From the NCBI GenBank assembly GCA_046330435.1, contig JAXLST010000006.1, positions 434,001-498,000 on the forward strand: a stretch of 64,000 nucleotides of DNA, read 5' to 3'. Below the pieces are notes generated by a model that was given only the letters and a program-made list of their open reading frames with translations, did no database searches and was not told where the DNA came from. Both the position numbers and the translations under genes were made by a program. Shown here in pieces: positions 1-8,135 of the stretch; the stretch's first letter is position 1, and the number at the start of each line of letters is the position of its first letter. Origin of the DNA: Ga0077560 sp046330435. GTDB taxonomy: Bacteria > Actinomycetota > Thermoleophilia > Miltoncostaeales > Miltoncostaeaceae.

Positions 1-1583
1 TTCTGCACGCGCTCGGTGGGGGTCTTCGGGAGCGTGTCCACGAAGCGGATGTAGCGCGGAACCATGAAGTACGGCATGCGCTCGGCCATCCAGTGGGTGA
101 ACTCCACCGGGTCGGGAGCCTCGCCCTCGGGGATGCAGACGATCATGATCTCGTCCTCCGAGGAGGCGCCCTCGCCCGCCTTCACGCCGATCGCCGCGGC
201 CTCCTTGATGTTCGGGTGGTCGGAGACCTGGCGCTCGACCTCCATGGAGCTCACGTTCTCACCGCGGCGGCGGATGTAGTCCTTCACGCGGTCCATGAAG
301 TAGATGTAGTCGTTCTCGTCCATGCGGCCGAGGTCGCCCGTGTGGAGCTTCAGGTTGCGGAAGTCCTCGGCGGTCTTCTCCGGCATGCCGTAGTAGGCGC
401 GCATGACGATGTTCGGGATCTTCATGTCGACGACGATCTCGCCCGGCGTGTTGCGGGGGAGCTCGCGGTCGGTGCCCGGCTCGACGACGGTGACCTCGTA
501 ACCGGGGTTCGCCTTGCCGATGGAGCCCGGCACGGGCGGCTGGGTGGGGTCCATGTAGGTGGCCATACCCGTCTCGGTCAGGCCGTAGCCCTCGATGAAG
601 GTGACCCCGAACCGGTCCTGGAACTCGTAGTAGATGTCCTTGGGCGTCGGCGCGGCGAACACGGTGTGGACCTTGTGCGACTTGTCGAGGTCCGACGCCG
701 GGATGTTGTAGATGAAGTAGCTGACCGCGCCGATCGAGTTGAAGATCGTGGCCTCGGCGTCGATCACCTGCTGCCAGAACTGGGAGCTGGAGAACCGCTC
801 GACGTAGGCGACGCGGCCGCCGGCCACCAGGGCCGGGTAGCCGGAGAGCACCTGCGCGTTGCTGTGGAACAGCGGCAGGCAGGAGAAGAACGTGTCCTCG
901 GAGAGGTCGGCGACGCTCTTCTTGGCGGTGGCCGAGATGACCTCGAGCAGGCCGCGCGCCGAGAAGTAGTCGGCCGCGTTCTGCTTGATCACGCCCTTGG
1001 AACGGCCGGTGGTGCCCGAGGTGAACATGATGCGGGCGTCGGCGGTCCAGGAGTACTCGACACCGTCGGGCTCGTTGTCCGGGGCGGACATGAGCTCCTC
1101 GAGGGTCTCCCACTTGAGGCTCGGGTCAGGGCCGTTCTGGCCGCCCGTCTTCATCACGATCACGTGCTCCAGCTTGGGGAGCTCCGCCTTGATGAGGTCG
1201 AGCCGGTCGAGGTAGATGTCGGAGATGAAGAGCTTCTTCGCCTCGACCAGGTTGATGGTCCAGGAGAGGAAGTCGCCCTTGTACGCCGTGTTGATGGAGC
1301 TCATCACGGCGCCGGCCTTGAGGATGCCGTACCAGACGGGGAGGAACTCCTCGCAGTTCGGCAGCATCACGGACACCGACTCGCCCGGCTGAACACCACG
1401 GGCGATGAGGGCGTTCGCGACCCGGTTGGACCGTGCGTTGACCTCGCCGTAGCTCACCCACGGGTTGCTGGCGAACTTCAGGTACGGGCGGTCCGGAGTC
1501 TTCGTCGCGTGATCGCGGAGGATCTCCGCCAGGACCCACTTGGTGGGGTCCTCCTTGGTGTACCAGTCGGTCCAGTCGGCCAT
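1..1583 (-). CDS. Acyl-CoA ligase (AMP-binding family), 3' end cut by window edge
   Basis: Adenylate-forming ligase that would activate a carboxylic acid with ATP and join it to CoA. About 527 codons are visible from the ATG at 1583 and the C-terminus runs off the left edge. The P-loop signature (MFTSGTTGRSKG) is at about residues 186-197, GYGLTETG near 331, and TGDLGRMD near 413. The A10 region near the edge reads PKTPTERVQ rather than the usual PxxxxGK, a variant I associate with carnitine/crotonobetaine-CoA ligase-like members; this comparison is from memory. The substrate cannot be read from sequence. A promoter and an 18-bp palindrome lie 75-105 nt upstream, suggesting control by a repressor that senses an acyl-CoA. 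The preceding minus-strand genes end at 1826, so it is probably transcribed separately. Confidence 0.9.
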   Translation of the reverse strand, partial: MADWTDWYTKEDPTKWVLAEILRDHATKTPDRPYLKFASNPWVSYGEVNARSNRVANALIARGVQPGESVSVMLPNCEEFLPVWYGILKAGAVMSSINTAYKGDFLSWTINLVEAKKLFISDIYLDRLDLIKAELPKLEHVIVMKTGGQNGPDPSLKWETLEELMSAPDNEPDGVEYSWTADARIMFTSGTTGRSKGVIKQNAADYFSARGLLEVISATAKKSVADLSEDTFFSCLPLFHSNAQVLSGYPALVAGGRVAYVERFSSSQFWQQVIDAEATIFNSIGAVSYFIYNIPASDLDKSHKVHTVFAAPTPKDIYYEFQDRFGVTFIEGYGLTETGMATYMDPTQPPVPGSIGKANPGYEVTVVEPGTDRELPRNTPGEIVVDMKIPNIVMRAYYGMPEKTAEDFRNLKLHTGDLGRMDENDYIYFMDRVKDYIRRRGENVSSMEVERQVSDHPNIKEAAAIGVKAGEGASSEDEIMIVCIPEGEAPDPVEFTHWMAERMPYFMVPRYIRFVDTLPKTPTERVQ

Positions 1584-1658
1584 ATGCGTCCTCGGTGGTT
1601 TCTGGGCGGTTCGGGGTCCGGGCGCGTACGCGGGTCCCCGCGCGTGTGGTCTGCGAAA

Positions 1659-1688
1659 AACGTATCAGGTGACACGTATTTCATGCAA
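1659..1688 (-). promoter_or_regulatory. Promoter of the acyl-CoA ligase gene
   Basis: On the minus strand a -35 TTGCAT (1683-1688) is followed by an 18-nt spacer and a -10 TACGTT (1659-1664). It lies about 75 nt before the ligase ATG. The spacer and -10 are covered by the palindrome annotated separately. Confidence 0.5.
1660..1677. promoter_or_regulatory. Palindromic operator in the ligase promoter
   Basis: ACGTATCAGGTGACACGT is an 8-bp inverted repeat with a 2-bp centre and one mismatch. Flanking A/T bases partly extend the symmetry. It overlaps the -10 and most of the spacer, the classic place for a TetR- or FadR-type repressor. No regulator gene is nearby, so the binding protein is unknown. 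Confidence 0.5.
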
Positions 1689-1825
1689 TGAGACTCCGGC
1701 GTCCGACGGGGGTCGATCCCGCGCCGGCCCGCCCCGGACGTCGCGGCGGTCCCGTGCCGGCGCCCGGTTTTCGTCACGGCCGTCACGAGACGGCCGAGAA
1801 CCGAGCATATCGGCCCGGAGGCCGG

Positions 1826-2599
1826 TTATGACTCGCTCTCGGATCCGTTCCCGGCGGCGAGCGCGCGCTCGAAGGCCTCCTCGACCAGCGCGAGCATCAC
1901 GGGCACCCACACCGCGTCCTCGGCGGGGTCCTCCGGCGGGTCTCCCGCGGCGAGGTCCCGGGCGGCCGCGGCGGCGCGCGGCGCGTCCTGCGGGCCCAGC
2001 ACCAGGAGCGCCTCGCGCGCCCACGCGCGCGTCTCCATGTCACCGGTGCGCCGGGTGAGCCGGTCGAGGGCGTCGCCGTCCTCCCCGGCGTCCACGTACT
2101 CGGCGATCTCGGGCGCGAAGTCCTCGGGATCCAGGTCCAGCAGCGCGACGGCCGCAGCGCCCACGGCCCGCGCGGCGGCCACCGCCGCCCCCCTGCCGCC
2201 CTCGGCCACCGCGGGCTCGGCCTGCACGAGGACGCGCTCGGCGCGGGCCAGGGACAACGCCAGCTCCTGGGCGGCGCGCACCACCAGGGCGCGGGCCAGG
2301 GGGTTGCCCGGATCGTCGGTCTCCGCCCACGCCACCGCCGTGTCCAGGTCGGCGGCGTCCCGGTCCGTCGCCCGGGCGCGGTGCATCCGCAGCGCGGCGA
2401 GCGTCGAGGCCGACAGCTCCGGCCACAGCGCCTCGGCCGCGTCGGCCACCAGGCGGTCCAGCCGCTCCGGCGGCGTGCCGGGGGTCTCCAGGGCGGCGGC
2501 GAGCGCCGCAACCTCCTCCCCCACCACGCCGCGCGGGAACGCCAGCCCGGTGCGGCGCAGCACGCGGGACAGCACCTCGCGGGGCTCGGACGTGCCCAT
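1826..2599 (-). CDS. Hypothetical alanine-rich protein
   Basis: A 257-residue protein I do not recognise. It is rich in Ala, Glu, Asp and Arg, with no signal peptide or membrane segment, and looks mostly helical. Its ATG is one base after the TGA of the fumarylacetoacetate-hydrolase-family gene, so the two are almost certainly co-transcribed and translationally coupled. It may be a repeat-type helical scaffold, but no motif supports a function. Confidence 0.6.
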   Translation of the reverse strand: MGTSEPREVLSRVLRRTGLAFPRGVVGEEVAALAAALETPGTPPERLDRLVADAAEALWPELSASTLAALRMHRARATDRDAADLDTAVAWAETDDPGNPLARALVVRAAQELALSLARAERVLVQAEPAVAEGGRGAAVAAARAVGAAAVALLDLDPEDFAPEIAEYVDAGEDGDALDRLTRRTGDMETRAWAREALLVLGPQDAPRAAAAARDLAAGDPPEDPAEDAVWVPVMLALVEEAFERALAAGNGSESES

Positions 2600-2600
2600 C

Positions 2601-3401
2601 TCAGACCACCCCGTGCTCGATCTCGCCGATCCCGTCGATCGCGATGCGGACCGTGTCGCCCGGCGACAGGAACCGGGGCGGGTCGAAGCCCTTGCCGACC
2701 CCGGCGGGCGTCCCGGTGGCGATCACGTCACCCGGCTCGAAGGTGACGGTGCGCGAGAACCAGCTGATGAGCTTGGGGACCGGGTGCAGCATGTCCGCCG
2801 TTGAGCCGTCCTGGCGCAGTTCGCCGTTCACCCAGGTGCGGATGCGCAGGGCGTGCGGGTCGGGGATCTCGTCGGCGGTCACGACCCACGGCCCCATCGG
2901 CGCGAACGTGTCGCAGCCCTTGGCGCGCGCCCACTGGCGCTCGGTCTTCTGCAGGTCCCGGGCGGAGACGTCGTTGACGATCGTGTAGCCGAAGACGTGG
3001 TCCATGGCGTCGGCCTCCGCCACGCCCTTCGCGGTGCGGCCGATCACCACCGCCAGCTCGCCCTCGTAGTCCAGCTGACCGGTCACGTCCGGGTGCACCA
3101 CGGGGCCGTCCGGCCCGGTCACCGCGGTCACCAGCTTGCTGAACAGCTGGGGGTCCGGCGGCGCCTCCTCGCGCATCTCCGCGGCGTGGAGGGCGTAGTT
3201 CCTCACCACGCCCAGGAGCTTCACGGGGCGCAGGGGAGCCGTTAGGCTGACGCGGTTCAGCGGCACCGGGGGGCCAGCCTCCCCGGCGTCACCGCCACGG
3301 ATCAGCGTCACGAGGTCCGGTGCGGCGAGGGGGATGACGTGGTCACCCTCGACCCGGCCGACACGGGGCGTGCCCGCGTCGAGGAACGTGCACAGGCGCA
3401 T
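2601..3401 (-). CDS. Fumarylacetoacetate hydrolase (FAH) family protein
   Basis: 266 residues. The fold acts on beta-diketo acids or 2-hydroxyhepta-dienedioate-type substrates in aromatic or sugar-acid catabolism, or as an oxaloacetate/acylpyruvate hydrolase. Visible family features are LDYEGELAVVIG with the metal-binding E-x-E, NDVSARD, and the C-terminal stretch with GDVIATGTPAGVG. The ATG at 3401 (MRLCTFLD) was chosen over an upstream start because the family begins with this strand. The gene is divergent from the phosphatidyltransferase gene and coupled to the downstream hypothetical gene. The exact substrate is undetermined. Confidence 0.88.
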   Translation of the reverse strand: MRLCTFLDAGTPRVGRVEGDHVIPLAAPDLVTLIRGGDAGEAGPPVPLNRVSLTAPLRPVKLLGVVRNYALHAAEMREEAPPDPQLFSKLVTAVTGPDGPVVHPDVTGQLDYEGELAVVIGRTAKGVAEADAMDHVFGYTIVNDVSARDLQKTERQWARAKGCDTFAPMGPWVVTADEIPDPHALRIRTWVNGELRQDGSTADMLHPVPKLISWFSRTVTFEPGDVIATGTPAGVGKGFDPPRFLSPGDTVRIAIDGIGEIEHGVV

Positions 3402-3470
3402 GCCTTCGATCCTCGCACACGGGCGCAGCGGTCCGCGGATCCCGCCAGGGGGGCCCACATCTCGTCAGGA

Positions 3471-4112
3471 GTGCAGGAAGTCCAGGCCGGTGACGGCACG
3501 CCGGGGCGCGGCAGCGCGGTCGGGCGGGTGCTGCTCGGCCTCGCGAACGCCCTTCGCCTGAGCCCCAACGGCCTCACCCTGCTGGGGTTCGCGGGGGTGT
3601 GCGGCGTCGCCGCGCTCATCGTGACCCGCCAGTGGGTGCTCGCCGGGTTCGCCTACGTGGCGTTCAGCCTCGCCGACTCGCTCGACGGGACGCTCGCGCG
3701 GGCGCAGGGCCGCTCCACGACGTTCGGGGCGTTCCTGGACTCCACGCTGGACCGGCTCGCCGAGGGCGTGATCCTGGGCGCGCTGGGCGTGGTGTTCGCC
3801 CGCGACGGCCAGGACCTCGCGGTGGCGGCGTGCTTCGCGGCGCTCACCGCCTCGTTCCTGGTGTCGTACTCCCGGGCCCGGTCCGAGGGCCTCGGCATCG
3901 ACGACAACAAGGGCGGGCTCATGGGCCGGCCGGAGCGCCTGGTGCTCACCGGGTCCGGCATCTTCATGGGCGGGCTGGGCAGCGTGCTCGAGGTGGTGAT
4001 CTACATCCTCGCGGTGCTCTCGATCTTCACCGCGGGGCAGCGCGTGTGGCACGTCCGGGCGGCGCTCGCCGACCGCACCGCCGCGGAGTCCGCCGGGCAC
4101 CGCAAGCGGTGA
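3471..4112 (+). CDS. CDP-alcohol phosphatidyltransferase, phosphatidylinositol-phosphate synthase type
   Basis: Integral membrane enzyme, 213 residues from the GTG at 3471, which would transfer a CDP-diacylglycerol phosphatidyl group to an alcohol acceptor. The family motif D-x2-DG-x2-AR-x8-G-x3-D-x3-D is complete, spread over about residues 69-91 (begins DSLDGTLARAQG). Several hydrophobic helices surround it, with a basic amphipathic N-terminus. In Actinomycetota, members next to a PimA-like glycosyltransferase usually make phosphatidylinositol phosphate, so that is the likely role here, but pgsA- or pssA-type activity is possible. The start is uncertain; the SD-like AGGAG abuts the GTG. Confidence 0.85.
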   Translation: MQEVQAGDGTPGRGSAVGRVLLGLANALRLSPNGLTLLGFAGVCGVAALIVTRQWVLAGFAYVAFSLADSLDGTLARAQGRSTTFGAFLDSTLDRLAEGVILGALGVVFARDGQDLAVAACFAALTASFLVSYSRARSEGLGIDDNKGGLMGRPERLVLTGSGIFMGGLGSVLEVVIYILAVLSIFTAGQRVWHVRAALADRTAAESAGHRKR

Positions 4113-4158
4113 CCGGGCCGCCCCCGGCGGGCGGCGTTCTGCGATATTCCGGAGGGCC

Positions 4159-5928
4159 GTGAGCGACGCTCTCGCAATCGCGATCGTGTGTCCCACGCCC
4201 TGGCCGCCGGGCGACGACCTCGCATGGGCGGTGCAGGCCCAGGCGGACGCCCTCGCGCACGCCGGCCACCGGGTCACCGTGATCGCCCCGGGGGTCACCC
4301 GCGCCTCGCTCGCCGCGGGCCGCGCGCTGCTCGCCCGGGCGGAGGCCGGCGACGCCGGCGCCCTGCTCGCGGAGCCCGGCACCCCCCTGGTGGTGTGCGC
4401 GGGCCGCGCGATCCGCGCGGGGCGCGCGCGTCACGTCGCGGGGCCGCTCGACCTGGCGGCGGGGCTGGAGGCCGCGCTGCGGCACGGCCCGTTCGACGTG
4501 GTCCACGTCCACGAGCCGCTCGCCCCCTCGCCCGCGCTCACCGCCCTGCGGCACACGCCGGCGGCGACGGTGGCCACGTTCCACCGGCCGCTCAAGGGCG
4601 TGGCCTTCCTGGGCCCGCTCGTGCAGCGTGCCATCGGCCGCGTGGACGTCCGCATCGCGGGCTCGCGCATCGCCCAGCGGGCGGCGCAGCAGATCCTCCC
4701 CGGCGACGACGTCGTCCTGCCCGCATCCGCCGAGGACCCGGGCCCGCCATCCGGGGACGGCATCGCGATCGTCGCGCGCGGCCGCGACCGCGCGGGCCTC
4801 CGCTTCGCGCTGGCCGTGGTGCGCGGGCTGCCGGCCGGCGCCCGCGGCACCGTCACGGTGATGGGTCCGCGGGAGGCCCCGTGGCGCACCCGCTCGGCCA
4901 TCCCCAAGTCGTTGCGCGGCGTCGTGGAGGTCGTGGAGGACACCGGCCCGGATTCCTGGCGCCGGCTGCTGGCCGGGGCGTCGGTGGTGCTGCTGGGCAC
5001 CGCCGAGGACGTCGACGGGCCCGTGGCCCGCATGGCGATGGCCGGCGGCCGCGTCATCGCGGCGCCCCGCGGCGCGGAGGCCGAGGAGCTGTTGCACCAC
5101 GGCGAGGACGCCCTGGTGCTGCCGCCGTTCACCCGCGAGGCGTGGACGACGGCCGTCGTGGAGCTGATGGCCGATCCGGGGCGGCGGGCGGCGCTCGGCG
5201 CCGGCGCGGTCGCCGCGGTGCCCTCCCCCGCGGAGGCCGCGGAGCGCCTGGACGCCGTCTACCGGGACGCGATCGCCCGCCGCGTGCACCGCCGCACGGA
5301 CCCCGCGGCGCGGGTGGTCGCCGACCTGCGCGTGCGTCCCTCGGCGAACGCCGACCCGGCGCGCCTGGCCGCCTCCTGCCGCGACGCCGGCCTCGACGTG
5401 GTCGCCATCGCCGCCCCGGGCCTGGAGGCCGCCCGCCGGGTCGCGGCCGCCGCGCCGCCCGGGCTCACCGTGATCGTCGGCCAGGAGGTCGCGTCCGCCG
5501 ACGGGCTGGTGGTGGGCCTGTTCCTCACCGAGGAGGTGCCGGCCGGCCTGCCGTTCGCGGAGACCGCGGCGCGCATCCGCGGCCAGGGCGGGGTGGTGGT
5601 CGCCCCGCACCCGTCCACCGGCGACGTGCCGCCGGGCGAGCTGTTGCGGGACCGGGCGGACCTCGTGGACTGCTTCGAGCTCGTGACCGCCGCGGCCGGC
5701 CCCGCGGGACTGGAGGCCGGGCGGGCCGCCCGCCGCCTCGGGATCGTGGTGACCGCGGCGAGCGTCACGGCCGTGCCGGACGCCCTCGGCGCGGTGGGCG
5801 TGTCGATGCGGCCGTTCCAGGACGGCCGTGACTTCGTGGAGGCGCTGGCCGAGGCGGAGCTGGTGCGCCCGAGGCGCGGCAGGCGGGCCAGGAGGGCACG
5901 TGCACGCGATGTTGCGCACGACACCTGA
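4159..5928 (+). CDS. GT4-like glycosyltransferase fused to a degenerate PHP domain
   Basis: 589 residues starting at a GTG with a strong SD (GGAGGG) 46 nt after the phosphatidyltransferase. Residues about 1-375 resemble a GT-B, family 4 enzyme: the N-terminal strand ends in CPTPWPPG, with VHVHEPLAP near 115-125 and a donor-binding half near 275-320. The usual EX7E motif reads E-DVDGPVA-R, so the second Glu is lost. Residues about 385-560 look like a PHP phosphoesterase domain (VIVGQEVASADG, GGVVVAPHPST), but the metal-binding HxH is RVR and the second His motif is AAP. By position it could be a PimA-type mannosyltransferase, or a non-catalytic lipid- or sugar-binding relative. Confidence 0.75.
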   Translation: MSDALAIAIVCPTPWPPGDDLAWAVQAQADALAHAGHRVTVIAPGVTRASLAAGRALLARAEAGDAGALLAEPGTPLVVCAGRAIRAGRARHVAGPLDLAAGLEAALRHGPFDVVHVHEPLAPSPALTALRHTPAATVATFHRPLKGVAFLGPLVQRAIGRVDVRIAGSRIAQRAAQQILPGDDVVLPASAEDPGPPSGDGIAIVARGRDRAGLRFALAVVRGLPAGARGTVTVMGPREAPWRTRSAIPKSLRGVVEVVEDTGPDSWRRLLAGASVVLLGTAEDVDGPVARMAMAGGRVIAAPRGAEAEELLHHGEDALVLPPFTREAWTTAVVELMADPGRRAALGAGAVAAVPSPAEAAERLDAVYRDAIARRVHRRTDPAARVVADLRVRPSANADPARLAASCRDAGLDVVAIAAPGLEAARRVAAAAPPGLTVIVGQEVASADGLVVGLFLTEEVPAGLPFAETAARIRGQGGVVVAPHPSTGDVPPGELLRDRADLVDCFELVTAAAGPAGLEAGRAARRLGIVVTAASVTAVPDALGAVGVSMRPFQDGRDFVEALAEAELVRPRRGRRARRARARDVAHDT

Positions 5929-5979
5929 AACGATGACGCGCAGGAACCGGAACAGGGCCGCCAAATATCAGGGGCGTCC

Positions 5980-6648
5980 ATGACCCCGGACCCACCCCGA
6001 CAGCGCGCCGGCAACCGGCCTCGTCCCCTCCGCCCCGCGGGCCCCTCGGAGCCCGGCGGCACCGGAGGGCCTCCCGGCGACATCCAGGACGCCTACCTCA
6101 AGCGGGCGATCGCTGAGCTGAGCCAGCTCAACGACGAGATCGCCGCCTGGGCGGGGCATCACGGCGCCGCGGCCCTGCCGGTGCTGAGCTCCGGCTCCCC
6201 CCAGGCCGAGGTCGTGATGATCAAGTGGTCCGCGAGCCTGGCGGAGCGCCAGGAGGGCGTGGCGTTCTTCGGGCGCTCCGGAAGCGCGATCCTCAAGAGC
6301 GTCCAGCGGCTCGGCATCGACCCGCTCAGCCTCTACGGGACGCTCTGCGTGAAGCTCGACGACGCCGGGTTCCACCCGGAGTGGCTCGCCCGCGAGCTGC
6401 AGATCGTCGCCCCCAAGCTCATCGTGCCCATGGGCGCCCGCGCGGTGGAGGCGGTGAACGCCCTGGGTGTGTCCGGCAGCGTGCCCCTCACCGAGGCGGC
6501 CGGTGAGCTGCAGCAGTGGACGCCGGCGACCGAGGCGATCGTCGTGCCCGACATCGACGAGTCGCTCGACGAGCAGAACGCCAAGCGGGCGTTCTGGGCG
6601 GCGTTCCGCGCGCTCGGCGACTGGCACCTGGCGCAGCCCCCGTACTGA
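5980..6648 (+). CDS. Uracil-DNA-glycosylase-superfamily fold protein, probably inactive
   Basis: 222 residues. The first ~35 are Pro/Arg/Gly-rich and disordered. The rest follows the family 4/5 uracil-DNA glycosylase fold: a strand with SPQAEVVMIKWSAS, then FFGRSGSAILKSVQRLGID, TLCVKLDD, and LIVPMGARAVEAVN. The catalytic GEAPG-type loop is replaced by WSASLAERQEG, only one Cys remains so the Fe-S cluster is impossible, and the C-terminal HPS motif is absent. A role in binding nucleic acid or nucleotide is a guess. Its TGA overlaps the next ATG by one base. Confidence 0.6.
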   Translation: MTPDPPRQRAGNRPRPLRPAGPSEPGGTGGPPGDIQDAYLKRAIAELSQLNDEIAAWAGHHGAAALPVLSSGSPQAEVVMIKWSASLAERQEGVAFFGRSGSAILKSVQRLGIDPLSLYGTLCVKLDDAGFHPEWLARELQIVAPKLIVPMGARAVEAVNALGVSGSVPLTEAAGELQQWTPATEAIVVPDIDESLDEQNAKRAFWAAFRALGDWHLAQPPY

Positions 6649-7353
6649 TGCGCGGCGCGGCCGCCGGTGCGGCCCTCGCCGCCACGGCGGCGTACGTCGC
6701 GCTCGCGCACCGGCTCCCGTCCCCCGGGGCCGGCGACGGGGCCGCGATCCTGGAGGGCGTCGCGGGCCTGGTGCCCGTGCTCGCCGCCGCGGTGGCCCTG
6801 GCGTGGGTGCTGCGCGGACGGGCGGTCCTGGGTTGGGCGGCCGCCGCCGGGCTGGCGGCCGGGCCGCCGGCGTCCTCATGGACACGGAGGCCCTGGCCAC
6901 GCCGGGCCGGCTGCTCGCCGCTGCCGCGGTGGGCGCCGCGCTGGCGGCGCTGGTCAAGCCGCCTGGGTACCTGCCGTCCTCGCGGCGGTCGCCGGGGTGG
7001 TGGACGCGGTCTCGGTGGCGATCGGCCCCACCGGCTACGCGGCGGAGCAGGCCCCGGAGCTCCTGCGCACCGCGGGTCTGCGGCTGCCCGGCTGGGGCGG
7101 GCCGCCCGACGGGCTGCTGGGCGCGGTGGACGTCGCGATCCTGGTGCTGCTGGTCGCCGGAGCACGCCGCACGGGCCTGCCTGCGGCCCGCACCGCGGCC
7201 GCCTGCGGCCTCGGCGTGGGCCTCGCGCTGGCGGCCGCGGTGCTCCTCGACACCCCGCTTCCGGCGATTCCGGCGGTTTCACTGATGTTCCTGGGGGTGA
7301 ACGCGACGGCGTTTCACGCTCGTACCGGCAGGGAAGGACCTGGGCGGGCCTGA
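6648..7353 (+). pseudogene. Membrane protein with two frame breaks
   Basis: Begins at an ATG overlapping the stop of the previous gene. Hydrophobic Ala/Val/Leu-rich segments continue through three different frames: to about 6865, then about 6865-6965, then 6970-7353, ending at TGA. Joined, they give about 235 residues with five or six membrane segments and no recognisable motif. The joins fall in GC-rich runs. Because the hydrophobic pattern persists across each join, one disrupted gene is more likely than three genes. I do not recognise the family. Confidence 0.55.
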
Positions 7354-7529
7354 GGCGTCGGGAGCTTCTGCGAGACTCGCACCCTCGCGGAGTCCCTCCC
7401 CGCAGGCCCGCGAGCAAGCCCCAGTGCCTCACCCGCCAGGCCCCCGCCCGAGCGGGCAGCAGCATCGGGTCCACGACGGACCGGTGCCGGCGCGAGGTGC
7501 GTGGGGGACACCATGACCAGGAGGTCATC

Positions 7530-8122
7530 CTGAGGCGCCCGACCGCGGTTTCCCTGATCGTGATCTGCGCAACCGCCCTCGCCGGCTCCGCCGTCGCGCT
7601 GGGCGACACCCCCTTCCCCGTCTACGGGGAGACCCCGACCACCACGACGACGACGGAGGCGCCGGCCGCGGCCCCTCCCGTCTCGGTCGTGCCGCCGGGC
7701 CCCGCCGGCGTCACGCCAGCGCGAGGCGGAGCTCCTCGCGCGCATCGACACCCTGCGCCGCCAGCTCACCCGTGAACGCGCCCGGCACCTGCGGCAGATT
7801 GCGCCGTGCGCGCATCCGCGCAAGCACGTGCGCGACGGTGAACGCCGCCGTCCGGGAGCCGGTGCAGCACGCGCTGGCCCTGGCCGCCGCCATTACTGGC
7901 GTGCCGCAGGACAAGCTGCGGCGGGTGGCGACGTGCGAGTCCACGCTGAACCCGCGGGCCGGGAGCGGGCCGCTACATCGGCTTGTTCCAGTTCGACCAC
8001 CCTGTGGAACCGCACCCTACGCCGGGTTCACACGCACGGACCCCTACGCGTCGGCACTCGCGGCCGCGTGGGCGTTCTCACGCGGGATGCAGTCGCACTG
8101 GCCGGTCTGCGGATACCGCTAG
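7530..8122 (+). pseudogene. Secreted lytic transglycosylase-like protein, frame broken
   Basis: A perfect AGGAGG (7519-7524) precedes a signal-peptide-like stretch starting near a CTG at 7530 (LRRPTAVSLIVICATALAGS), then a Thr/Pro/Ala linker. In shifted frames follow a coiled segment (EAELLARIDTLRRQ) and a transglycosylase-like region with VATCESTLNPRAGSG (the E of CES is the expected catalytic Glu), RYIGLFQFDH and DPYASALAAAWAF, ending MQSHWPVCGYR and TAG. The layout fits a peptidoglycan-cleaving enzyme of the SLT/Rpf superfamily. At least three frame changes occur. A CTG start would be unusual; an error near the start is equally possible. Confidence 0.6.
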
Positions 8123-8135
8123 ACCGGCGGCACCG

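Noticed and set aside
93..1691. A 532-codon plus-strand open frame opposite the acyl-CoA ligase
   Set aside because: The opposite strand encodes a clear AMP-binding enzyme with all motifs; this frame is its shadow.
7354..7529. c-di-AMP (ydaO-type) riboswitch before the transglycosylase-like gene
   Set aside because: Such switches often precede cell-wall hydrolase genes in this phylum, but the conserved ydaO motifs are not seen in this GC-rich stretch.
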